Below, in pieces: positions 54,355-62,680 of a DNA stretch of 64,000 bases (position 1 is its first letter; each line of letters begins with the position of its first letter). Under the pieces are notes generated by a model. That model was not told the origin of the DNA. It made no database searches and saw only the letters and a program-made list of their open reading frames with translations. Location of the stretch: positions 7,006,001-7,070,000 of the forward strand of contig OY781040.1 in NCBI GenBank assembly GCA_963676095.1, written 5' to 3'. Source of the DNA: G963676095 sp963676095. GTDB lineage: Bacteria > Bacteroidota > Bacteroidia > Bacteroidales > Prolixibacteraceae. The position numbers and the translations under genes are program-made.

Positions 54355-55035
54355 TTAAAATCCCTCAACCCGGGCCAGTTTCCCTGCCTCAAAATCAAAA
54401 AGGATCGGTACCCCTGTCGGGATTTCCAGTTTCAGGACCTGTTCTTTTGTCAGGTTTTCAATATACATCACAATAGAACGGAGGCTGTTTCCATGAGCAG
54501 ATACAAGTACATTCTTGCCTTCTTCAAGTTGTTTCATGATATTATCCTTGAAAAACGGGATGGTCCGTTCTGCGGTATCTTTCAGACATTCCCCTGCAGG
54601 AGGGGCGATATCATAACTACGCCGCCACTGGAGCACTTGTTCGTCGCCATAAGCCTTTGCTGTCTCCGCCTTGTTTTTTCCCTGTAACTCACCGTAATAA
54701 CGTTCATTTAAATGCCAGTCCCGGTAAACCGGAATCATACTCTTTTTCATCTCCTCACTGTATATCCCGGTCCATTCCTCCATTTTTCCTTCAGTATGAA
54801 CAATTGCAGGAGTTTTATCGCTTTTGTTTTTTGCCAGGGCAATCATTGCCGTTTCAATAGCCCTTATCTGAACCGAGGTATAAACAACATCAAAGGTGAT
54901 GTCCTTAAGCCGTTCGCCGGCTTTCAACGCTTCTTCTATTCCGTTGGGAGAAAGGGGTACATCCACCCAACCGGTAAATACATTTTTTTTGTTCCAGACA
55001 GATTCTCCGTGACGGATTAAAACCAATTTTGCCAT
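54355..55035 (-). CDS. gpmA: 2,3-bisphosphoglycerate-dependent phosphoglycerate mutase
   Basis: 226-aa histidine phosphatase-family enzyme, converting 3-phosphoglycerate to 2-phosphoglycerate. Motifs: LIRHGESVWNKKNVFTGWVD (catalytic His9), PLSPNGIEEALKAG, RAIETAMIAL, HLNERYYGELQGKNKAET and VSAHGNSLRSIVMYI (second His), all at normal positions. Slightly shorter than the E. coli enzyme. Works with PPi-PFK and PFOR in glycolysis. Divergent from the EPS locus; the region upstream (55036-55541) carries the promoters. Confidence 0.95.
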   Translation of the reverse strand: MAKLVLIRHGESVWNKKNVFTGWVDVPLSPNGIEEALKAGERLKDITFDVVYTSVQIRAIETAMIALAKNKSDKTPAIVHTEGKMEEWTGIYSEEMKKSMIPVYRDWHLNERYYGELQGKNKAETAKAYGDEQVLQWRRSYDIAPPAGECLKDTAERTIPFFKDNIMKQLEEGKNVLVSAHGNSLRSIVMYIENLTKEQVLKLEIPTGVPILFDFEAGKLARVEGF

Positions 55036-55541
55036 TTTCTTATTTTTATATTATTCCAATAAAATTATTATTTACTCGTTACATAAGATCTCGTCTCTTC
55101 TGAATAATTCAGATATGTCAATCTTCCTCATAAAAACAAAAGCAAACCGAACTTGTTGACACAGGTTCAAGCCTTCCGCACAGAAATTCAAAGTTACAAA
55201 ATTATACCGCCTTATTCAGAAAAGTTGATGCACTTGTTAGTACTCAGAAAATCAGAAAGAAATTTCATCAAAAAAAACACGAATTATACATAAAACTTTT
55301 TCTTTATCAAAATATTTCACTTCAAAGCATTTTGTATAAAAAAAATAGCCATATTTGTGCTGTTGGGGTAGAAAGGGAATAAAACAAAACATGAATTTGG
55401 CTTATTTGTAATAGCTGACAATGTTTATCATAACAATTTCCCGGTATCTTTACTTAACTTTCTAATCAGAATTGAAGGAAGAAATAGAACAGGATGAAAG
55501 GGAATAAGGAATAAGTTCAACAAAATAATAGTCTTTGCGGG
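55036..55541. other. Intergenic region upstream of the EPS locus
   Basis: 506 bp between the divergent gpmA and response-regulator genes; AT-rich, no ORF. A TATCTTTA box (55445-55452, 7/8 to TAnnTTTG) lies 90 bp before the regulator start and may be its promoter. A phrase GCTGTTGGGGTAGAAAGG (55359-55376) resembles GCTGTTGGGGCGGAAGG in the mosaic at 31531. Confidence 0.45.
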
Positions 55542-55907
55542 ATGAAAAAAGTTTTACTGGTTGACGATAAGATTCAGCTACTGGTATTGTTAAAACAAAT
55601 TTTGAATACTCATTACGAAGTTATACTCAAGACCAACGGGCTTGAAGCAATCGAATGGATACAAAGCGGGAACCTGCCGGATTTGATACTGACCGATATT
55701 CAAATGCCCCTGATGGACGGAATGAAATTTATAAAAATTATAAAGGAAAGTGGTTTATTCAGCGAAATTCCGATTATCGTGCTAAGTGGCAGGGAAAGCA
55801 GCAAAGACAGGATTGAGTGCCTGAAAGCAGGAGCAACAGATTACATATCAAAACCTTTTAATCCGGAAGAACTATTAGTTCGAATAGAAAAAGTTTTGGA
55901 AAAATAA
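55542..55907 (+). CDS. Stand-alone response-regulator receiver protein (CheY-like)
   Basis: 121-aa single REC domain with all hallmark residues: acidic pair Asp8-Asp9, phosphoacceptor Asp52 (LTDIQMPLMDG), Ser82 (IVLSGRE), and Lys104 (YISKPF). There is no output domain. Together with the next gene, whose own receiver is degenerate, it may switch exopolysaccharide synthesis; the cognate kinase is not in the window. Confidence 0.9.
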   Translation: MKKVLLVDDKIQLLVLLKQILNTHYEVILKTNGLEAIEWIQSGNLPDLILTDIQMPLMDGMKFIKIIKESGLFSEIPIIVLSGRESSKDRIECLKAGATDYISKPFNPEELLVRIEKVLEK

Positions 55908-55958
55908 ATGAGAGTATCCCCATTGTCTGGTTACTGATCGACGATAAATTTAAAAAAG

Positions 55959-57143
55959 ATGCAGATCCTTTATATTGGGAAAGATGATTTACTAACCAGC
56001 TCCCTTGAGAAAACGGATTTCAATGTTCATTCTTCAGAAACTACGGTTCATGCAAAAAAATGGCTGGATCAGGGAGAAATGCCGAATGTTGTTATCTGTG
56101 AATCGGAAATCCCGGGGGACCATGCATTCAGCTTCTTTAAATTTTTCAAGGGAAAATATGATAAAAACGGGCTCGTCCCGTTCCTGATTGTCGGTGAAAG
56201 AAAAATCGAGGAGGAAATCAGGATTGCGCTGAAACTTGGGATCGACGATTTCTTCCTGAAGCCAATCGACGCAAATAAATTATTAAACAGAATTAAGATC
56301 CTGATCGAATTAAAGGGAATGTTAAGACAGGCAAAAATGCCTGACAACAAATTATCATTAGAAAAATACAAGCCGTACAGGACCCCGCATTTTAAAAGGA
56401 TATTTGATATTCTTTTAGCGCTTTTTACTTTAATAATTCTGCTCCCTTTATTTTTGGTCGTTATGCTGGCCATCAGGTTAGAATCCAGGGGAAAAGTATT
56501 CTATTCATCAAAAAGGGTAGGTACCGGTTATAAGATATTTAACTTCTATAAATTTCGCTCCATGTATTCCGATGCCGACCGAAGGCTTAAGGAACTGGCC
56601 TACCTGAACCAATACAAACGCGATGAGCCGGAAGAAAGTAGCGCGGGAACAGACATCTCGGAAGACATCGATATTGAAAACCAGAACATTCCCTACCTTA
56701 TTGGTGACGATGAAGCCATTTCTGAAATAAGCTATATCGAAAAGAAAAAACAGGATCAGGGTACGGCGTTTGTAAAATTTGAAAACGATCCGAGGATTAC
56801 CCGGGTCGGTAAAGTTATCCGCAAATTGAGTATTGATGAATTGCCCCAGCTGATCAATGTTCTAAAGGGAGATATGTCGATTGTAGGCAATCGTCCCCTT
56901 CCCCTGTACGAAGCAGAACTGCTGACAACCGACGATTGGTCGGAACGGTTTCTCGGACCGGCAGGAATAACCGGTCTCTGGCAGGTAGAGGCCAGGGGAA
57001 AAACAAAAAAAATGTCGCCGGAAGAACGGAAAGAACTGGACAATAAATATTCTCAAATAGCGCAAAGTCCTTATTCCTTTTTCATCGATTTTTGGATCAT
57101 TCTGCGCACAATTCCCGCCGTTTTTCAGAAAGAAAATGTATAA
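55959..57143 (+). CDS. Pseudo-receiver fused to a polyprenyl-phosphate sugar transferase
   Basis: 394-aa chimera. Residues 1-125 form a REC-like domain with acidic pair (GKDD) and Lys (FFLKPID), but Glu48 in VVICESEIPG replaces the phosphoacceptor Asp and the Ser/Thr switch is lost. A TM helix (IFDILLALFTLIILLPLFLV) leads to a bacterial sugar transferase domain (PF02397-type): SKRVGTGYKIFNFYKFRSMY, SIDELPQLINVLKGDMSIVG, NRPLPLYEAEL and GITGLWQVEARG. It should load the first sugar phosphate on undecaprenyl phosphate, under possible control by the fused sensor. A 75-residue acidic insertion (about 215-260, DEPEESSAGTDISEDIDIEN) sits in the catalytic domain. Confidence 0.88.
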   Translation: MQILYIGKDDLLTSSLEKTDFNVHSSETTVHAKKWLDQGEMPNVVICESEIPGDHAFSFFKFFKGKYDKNGLVPFLIVGERKIEEEIRIALKLGIDDFFLKPIDANKLLNRIKILIELKGMLRQAKMPDNKLSLEKYKPYRTPHFKRIFDILLALFTLIILLPLFLVVMLAIRLESRGKVFYSSKRVGTGYKIFNFYKFRSMYSDADRRLKELAYLNQYKRDEPEESSAGTDISEDIDIENQNIPYLIGDDEAISEISYIEKKKQDQGTAFVKFENDPRITRVGKVIRKLSIDELPQLINVLKGDMSIVGNRPLPLYEAELLTTDDWSERFLGPAGITGLWQVEARGKTKKMSPEERKELDNKYSQIAQSPYSFFIDFWIILRTIPAVFQKENV

Positions 57144-57448
57144 TTCCGGACTAATTTGCTCACCGGAACACAACTTCTGACTCCTCCATTTCCTTGTTTG
57201 CTCATCCAAACGGGCTCTTTGCTAATTTGGACTAATTCTAAATATCCTTTATTATATTAACAACGTATATTTGTTTCAGAAAGGTACCCTAAAAAACAGT
57301 AAGGATGAAACGAACAAAAAGACTTTATTACGCAGGCAATTGTTTATCAGGCGAGTTCATAACAGTTGCAAAAAATGGGAACTCTGCATAAATGCGTATG
57401 CATACACAATGTGCGTACTGTAATAACTTAATTTGAAAAAACAGAAAT
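57144..57448. other. Intergenic region and leader before the LruC gene
   Basis: 305 bp without ORF. A perfect -7 box TATATTTG (57267-57274) lies 175 bp upstream of the LruC start, which would give a long 5' leader. No -33 box at a good distance was seen. Near 57386 a CATACACAATGTGCG sequence and a GCATATGC-like palindrome (57393-57404) occur. Confidence 0.45.
57267..57274 (+). promoter_or_regulatory. -7 box (TATATTTG) before the LruC gene
   Basis: Perfect TAnnTTTG. The distance to the start codon implies an approximately 170-nt untranslated leader. Promoter call is tentative without a -33 element. Confidence 0.4.
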
Positions 57449-59539
57449 ATGAAAATTAAAAACTTAAGCCTTGTACTTGCAATTCTGACGTTAAGTGCAA
57501 CATCTTGCGTTAAAGATAAGGTGGATAAGACCGATGAAACAGCAACATCATTCGATGACATAAGTGTGCCGGCTTCATTTACCTATGCTACGACTCAAGA
57601 CGTATCAGTAACGATATCGATAGATGATCCCGATACACTAAGTCCTTACAAATATATTGTAAAGATTTATGATGCAGAAGATGGCAACCTGTTATCGACA
57701 GGAACTGTCAATACAGATACCTATACTTATACTCAAAGCCTTAAGCTTCCGACCAGTCTGACTTCTGTTTGGGCTGTAGTTACCCTTGGCGGCAATGTTG
57801 TGTCGGCATCTTCTGTTTCGATAAGCGGGACAAGTGCAATAACGGAAATCGCAACGAGATCAATGGCAACCAAATCTGTATCAATACCATCCTATTCAAC
57901 GGACGGATATACAGAAATCAGTGGAAGCAATAGTATTAATGCATCCAATGGGGCTAAATACATTGTCAAAGCAGGAACCTCCTTTACAGGGGGTATTAAT
58001 GCCAATGGCACTCTTTATCTGATTGTTGAGGGTACTGCCAGCCTTTCATATTTTAACATGAACGGAAGCCTGAACCTCATTATTGGTTCCAACGGGTACA
58101 TGAATTCCTTATCGGAAATCAAAAGCAATTATACAGTTACTAATTACTCCTCTTCGATTAGTGTTTCTACTATAGCAGGAACACTTACCAATTACGGAAC
58201 GCTTAATGTTTCCGGGTTGACGATAAATAGCGGAGGTACTTTTAATAACTATACAACGGCAAATATTTCAGGAAGTTTCCAGGTAAATAATAACGTAAAT
58301 AACTACGGAACGATAAATGTTGCCGGCAATATGCAGATAAACGGTGCCGCTGCAGTTGTAAACAGTTGCCAGCTAATTGTTTCAGGGAATCTGGGCATTG
58401 ATAAAACATTGACACTCAATGAAGGATCATACGTAAACGTGACAGGTACAAGCACATTAAACAGTAGTGCAAATGTCTCGCTTGCAAGGAACTCATACTT
58501 TAAATCGGTCAATATTTACAATGACAGCAAATTTGTCGGTCCGACGAACGGATATGCCGTAGTGCAGTACACATCGAGCAAATCTGGAAATAGTTCGACC
58601 TATACTACAAATAATATTTACCTGGTTGACGGGAACGGAAACAATACAAGCGGTAGCGCGGTTAATTTCGCAATCAGCTCAACCGACTGTAACCCGGGAT
58701 TCGGAGCAGTAACGGATACTGACGGCGATGGTATTGAAGACGATGAAGATGCTTTTCCTGATGATCCGGATCATGCATTTGTTTCCTATTATCCAAACAG
58801 CAGTACCTGGGGAACCTTGTTATTCGAAGATCAATGGCCAAGCTTAGGGGATTATGACTTTAATGACCTTGTTGTTAAATACCAATACGAATATTTAAGC
58901 AATGCCAACAATGAAGTTGTTGATATGGTTGCATATTTCCAGGTTATGGCTGTTGGGGCAAACTATTCCAATGGATTTGGTTTTACGATCGATGTTCCTA
59001 ATAATGAAGTAAATTCAGTTACCGGCAATACGTCATCAGGTTCTTCCATCAGCCTTACCAGAGAAGAGTCAAGCGACGGAAAAACCACCATTATCGTGTA
59101 CAGTAACCTGACAAATTCATTCGGGAATATGGTAAATGTAAAGAAAGACGGTTCCGGAACGACGCTAACAACTTCGCCAATAGAAGTTCATATCAACCTT
59201 ACAGGAGTGGATGTTAGTTCCCTGACCAGTATAAACCCATTCCTTTATGTAAGCCAGACGCGCGGAAGGGAGATTCATCTTCCCGGTTATGAGCCGACTG
59301 CAAAGGTTAACACATCCTATTTCGGACAGGACGACGACGCTTCGATAAGCGGAGGAACCTATTATCTTTCAACCGACAGATATCCGTGGTGCCTGGATAT
59401 CCCACAGGACATACAGTACATGATTGAAAATAAAGATTTCACAACCGGGTATCCTGACTTTATAAGCTGGGCAGAATCAGGTGGTGCAACAAATACGGAC
59501 TGGTACAAAACCAACAAGAATACTTCAGTCCTATATTAA
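57449..59539 (+). CDS. LruC-domain secreted lipoprotein
   Basis: 696-aa predicted lipoprotein (MKIKNLSLVLAILTLSATSC lipobox). Middle residues about 150-380 consist of repeated NYGT/NVSG/INSGG strands (YGTLNVSGLTINSGGTFNNY), a likely beta-helix. The C-terminal part has a calcium-type TDTDGDGIEDDEDAFPDDPD segment followed by FEDQWPSLGDYDFNDLVVKY, the LruC domain core. LruC proteins are surface proteins of unknown precise role. It lies within an EPS cluster and ends at a strong terminator (59558-59598), so it may anchor or bind the exopolysaccharide (inference). Confidence 0.82.
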   Translation: MKIKNLSLVLAILTLSATSCVKDKVDKTDETATSFDDISVPASFTYATTQDVSVTISIDDPDTLSPYKYIVKIYDAEDGNLLSTGTVNTDTYTYTQSLKLPTSLTSVWAVVTLGGNVVSASSVSISGTSAITEIATRSMATKSVSIPSYSTDGYTEISGSNSINASNGAKYIVKAGTSFTGGINANGTLYLIVEGTASLSYFNMNGSLNLIIGSNGYMNSLSEIKSNYTVTNYSSSISVSTIAGTLTNYGTLNVSGLTINSGGTFNNYTTANISGSFQVNNNVNNYGTINVAGNMQINGAAAVVNSCQLIVSGNLGIDKTLTLNEGSYVNVTGTSTLNSSANVSLARNSYFKSVNIYNDSKFVGPTNGYAVVQYTSSKSGNSSTYTTNNIYLVDGNGNNTSGSAVNFAISSTDCNPGFGAVTDTDGDGIEDDEDAFPDDPDHAFVSYYPNSSTWGTLLFEDQWPSLGDYDFNDLVVKYQYEYLSNANNEVVDMVAYFQVMAVGANYSNGFGFTIDVPNNEVNSVTGNTSSGSSISLTREESSDGKTTIIVYSNLTNSFGNMVNVKKDGSGTTLTTSPIEVHINLTGVDVSSLTSINPFLYVSQTRGREIHLPGYEPTAKVNTSYFGQDDDASISGGTYYLSTDRYPWCLDIPQDIQYMIENKDFTTGYPDFISWAESGGATNTDWYKTNKNTSVLY

Positions 59540-59557
59540 AATTTTTACTACCATTTG

Positions 59558-59598
59558 AGAAAAAACGATTTACAAGGATTCTGTAAATCGTTTTTTCT
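59558..59598 (+). terminator. Intrinsic terminator after the LruC gene
   Basis: 17-bp perfect stem (59558-59574 with 59582-59598, core AAAAACGATTTACA) and a 7-nt loop; the descending arm ends with a T6 run. Confidence 0.85.
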
Positions 59599-59634
59599 AT
59601 AAAGATTCATAAAGAAACTAATACTTTTTATCCT

Positions 59635-59642
59635 TAATTTTG
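59635..59642 (+). promoter_or_regulatory. -7 box (TAATTTTG) for the TolC-like gene
   Basis: Perfect TAnnTTTG, 135 bp before the start codon of the TolC-like gene at 59778. No -33 partner seen. Confidence 0.35.
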
Positions 59643-59777
59643 CAACATATAATAGATGAGCCTAGTATTAGCGATACATTCTGATTCTTGTTTAAGTTGC
59701 TAAGCGAGAATATTTTTCCAGAATAACTTTATTTATCAAAAAAAAATGTATCATTGTAACAGACAAACATTCAACCT

Positions 59778-60512
59778 ATGAAGAGCAACCGTTTCATTTT
59801 TTTTATTCTATTCATTATCATATGGTTGCCAATTCTGGCACAGAAACCCGATTCGACAAGCGTTATTAAAGAAGATTTGTCTTATTTGCAGTTACCCCCC
59901 CTGAGCGAACTTTTTGAAAACTCAAAGAAAAGCGCTGCTGTCGAGTATTTTAATATAAAAAAAGAAGAACAGGAACGGGAACTAAAGACAGAAAAAAGAA
60001 GTTGGCTAAAATATTTCCGTATCGGTGCAAATTACCAGTACGGAACCGGAGTAGTCAACTCTTCCAGCTCTTCAGAAAGTTCATACATATACCAGTATTC
60101 CAATACAAAACAAAGTTGGTACAATGCAGGGGCGTCGGTATCGGTGCCGATTGACGATCTATTTGACCGCCCCAACCGGGTAAAAAAACAAAGGCTTGAG
60201 ATGCAGGCGACAGAAGTCGAAGTCGAAAAATGGCACGACGAGCAAAAGCTTCGGATCATCGAGGCTTATACAAATGCCGAACAATTGCTGGCTGTATTAA
60301 AAATAAAGATAGAAGCATTAACGATCGCCGATGCGCAGTATAAGGATTCGGAAAATGATTTCATCAATGGGAAAATTACATCAACGGAACTAAATAACCG
60401 GAAAAGCTACCAGGTTTCTGCCTATACGGATTATCAGCAAACCAAGTCTGCATTAAAAAATGAACTTCTGCAACTGGAAGTACTTTCAAAAACAAAAATT
60501 TTAGGTAATTAA
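59778..60512 (+). CDS. Short TolC-like outer-membrane protein
   Basis: 244-aa exported protein (signal MKSNRFIFFILFIIIWLPIL). The C-terminal 110 residues are a TolC/OEP-type coiled-coil helix pair (VEKWHDEQKLRIIEAYTNAE, KITSTELNNRKSYQVSAYTD), preceded by a beta-strand segment GASVSVPIDDLFDRPNRVKKQ, typical of OEP. It has only one of the two TolC half-repeats (about 240 aa versus 430-480). It may be part of a channel or, more likely, a truncated/special variant in EPS export. It ends 10 bp before the Wzz-like start codon, so same operon. Confidence 0.65.
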   Translation: MKSNRFIFFILFIIIWLPILAQKPDSTSVIKEDLSYLQLPPLSELFENSKKSAAVEYFNIKKEEQERELKTEKRSWLKYFRIGANYQYGTGVVNSSSSSESSYIYQYSNTKQSWYNAGASVSVPIDDLFDRPNRVKKQRLEMQATEVEVEKWHDEQKLRIIEAYTNAEQLLAVLKIKIEALTIADAQYKDSENDFINGKITSTELNNRKSYQVSAYTDYQQTKSALKNELLQLEVLSKTKILGN

Positions 60513-60522
60513 ATTGATCCTT

Positions 60523-62676
60523 ATGGAATTCATCTCATACATAATCCGTTTTTTATTTCGCATAAAATGGTGGTTGATTATCGTACCGCTGATTGTCGCG
60601 TTAATCGTTATTCAGAAAACCAAACATCTCACCCGCTCTTATGAAGTAAAAACGACAATATATACTGGAGTGATGTCCGGATATAGTGTAGAACCTGACG
60701 GATCGTTACAAAATATGACGGTTATCAATAACACGATGGACAATCTTATAAACATCATTACCGCCAAAAGTACCCTGAGACAAGTATCGATGCGGCTATT
60801 CGCCCAAGATATGATACACGGAGACCCGAATAAAGACAATGACTATATACTTGCGCAAAATTACAGACATTTATTAGATATAACCCCCCAAGAAGTAAAA
60901 GACCTGATTGATAAAAACTCTGAAGAAAAAACTCTAAAAAATTTATTTGCATATGCCGATGCAAACACACAAAATTTTTTGTATGGGCTATTTAACTGGA
61001 GTCCCCCTTACTACAGTTACAATGCTCTAAGCCAGGTCAAAGTCAGCCGTCTTGGGAATAGCGATATGGTCGAGATTAAGTATATTGCAGATGACCCTGG
61101 CATTGCCTATCACACATTGGATTTATTAAATGATGAATTTATGAAACAGTATGAAGGCATAAGATATGGTGAAACAGATAAAGTGATTCGCTTCTTTGAG
61201 ATGGAATTGGCAAAAACAGGAACAAAATTAAAAAGTGTTGAGGATTCATTGACCGATTATAACATACAAAAACGTATAATTAACTATGACGAGCAGACAA
61301 AACATCTTGCGGCATTAAGTCGTGACTTTGAGCTTCAAAACGAAGAAATAGTACTTGATTACAATAGTTCCAAGACCCTTGTTCAGGATTTGGAAAAAAG
61401 AATTGGGGAAAAAGCAAAAATTTTACGTAGCAACAGACTTTTTATCGATAACCTCAATCAAATAGCTCAATTGTCGGCACAAATTACAAGAATTGAAGCA
61501 TTCCAAAACGATTCTATTTCTCTTAATAACAATAGTATTTCTTCTTTCAATGACTTATTGAAAGAAAAGGAAAATGAATTTAAAACATTTTCAGATTCAA
61601 TAAATTATAAAAGAAATACAAAAGAAAGTTATTCAGGTGTCGATTTAGTTGGGCAGTGGATTAGCGAGCTTTTAAGATATGAAGAATCAAAAGCAAAATT
61701 AGAGGAGATGAATAAATGGAAAGAAGAACTTGATAATGAATACGTTTACTATTCGCCCATTGGATCAACGATAAAAAGAAAAGAAAGAGAGATTAATTTT
61801 ACAGAAGCTTCTTATCTTGAAATATTGAGCAGTTTAAATACGGCAAGATTGCGTCAAAAAAGTGTCCAAATGACATCAGCTTCATTAAAAGTTCTAAATC
61901 CTCCTACTTTCCCGTTAGGTTCTGCTCCTACAAAGAGAAAAATGATAGTTATTGCATCAACTCTGGGAAGTTTCATCTTCATACTTGGCTATTTCTTATT
62001 ACTGGAAATCCTTGACAGAACGTTAAGGGATAAAATCAAAACAGAGCGTCTTACTTCCGGAAAAGTTATCGCCGCTTTCCCTGGAAATAAGCAGTTAAGG
62101 CATAGAGGATATACAAAAATAATAAACGAAATAGCAGCAAAGTCATTTGGTAATTCTTTATTAAGATTCTTCAAGCCAGGCCAAACCGCAATAATTGGTC
62201 TTTTAAGCATAGAAAAGCAAGAAGGAAAATCATTTCTGGCCAATCAATTAATCAATTACTATACGTCAATAGGATTTGATGTCCGTACAATTACCTGGCA
62301 TGAAGACTTTTCCCCGAACTCGAAAGAATTTATAATGGCAGATAACTTTGGCGATCTAAGTAAAAATGGGGAAGGAGATATCCTGATTATCGAGTATCCG
62401 CCATTACGAGAATTCACGGTACCTCAGTCACTATTAAAAAGAGCCAGCGTCAATCTTTTAGTTGCAAGGGCAAATCGTACATGGAAAGACACAGATAAAA
62501 CAATTTATGCAAACCTTCTGGAAGAATCATCTTCTCCCATTTATTTTGTTTTAAATCAAACGAGGAAAGACGTAACGGAATATTTTACAGGCCTTTTGCC
62601 TCCATATACGTTTGTAAGAAAATTTATATATCGTATTCTCCAATTAGGTTTCAGGGCAAACGAACTTGTAGATTAA
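60523..62676 (+). CDS. Wzz/BY-kinase-like polysaccharide co-polymerase with degenerate kinase
   Basis: 717-aa inner-membrane protein: N-terminal TM (FRIKWWLIIVPLIVALIVI), large periplasmic coiled-coil region (about residues 200-430), second TM (MIVIASTLGSFIFILGYFLL), then a cytosolic P-loop domain. Walker A-like SIEKQEGKSFLANQL has EGKS at 567-570, but the second Walker motif (ILIIEYPP) has Glu624 in place of the expected Asp and the A' Asp box is missing; the C-terminal Tyr cluster of BY-kinases is not seen. It is thus probably a chain-length regulator with weak or no kinase activity. ATG 60523 chosen over TTG 60514. Confidence 0.78.
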   Translation: MEFISYIIRFLFRIKWWLIIVPLIVALIVIQKTKHLTRSYEVKTTIYTGVMSGYSVEPDGSLQNMTVINNTMDNLINIITAKSTLRQVSMRLFAQDMIHGDPNKDNDYILAQNYRHLLDITPQEVKDLIDKNSEEKTLKNLFAYADANTQNFLYGLFNWSPPYYSYNALSQVKVSRLGNSDMVEIKYIADDPGIAYHTLDLLNDEFMKQYEGIRYGETDKVIRFFEMELAKTGTKLKSVEDSLTDYNIQKRIINYDEQTKHLAALSRDFELQNEEIVLDYNSSKTLVQDLEKRIGEKAKILRSNRLFIDNLNQIAQLSAQITRIEAFQNDSISLNNNSISSFNDLLKEKENEFKTFSDSINYKRNTKESYSGVDLVGQWISELLRYEESKAKLEEMNKWKEELDNEYVYYSPIGSTIKRKEREINFTEASYLEILSSLNTARLRQKSVQMTSASLKVLNPPTFPLGSAPTKRKMIVIASTLGSFIFILGYFLLLEILDRTLRDKIKTERLTSGKVIAAFPGNKQLRHRGYTKIINEIAAKSFGNSLLRFFKPGQTAIIGLLSIEKQEGKSFLANQLINYYTSIGFDVRTITWHEDFSPNSKEFIMADNFGDLSKNGEGDILIIEYPPLREFTVPQSLLKRASVNLLVARANRTWKDTDKTIYANLLEESSSPIYFVLNQTRKDVTEYFTGLLPPYTFVRKFIYRILQLGFRANELVD

Positions 62677-62680
62677 TAGG

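Noticed and set aside
60523..62676. Active BY-kinase
   Set aside because: Walker B Asp replaced, A' motif lacking and no C-terminal Tyr cluster.
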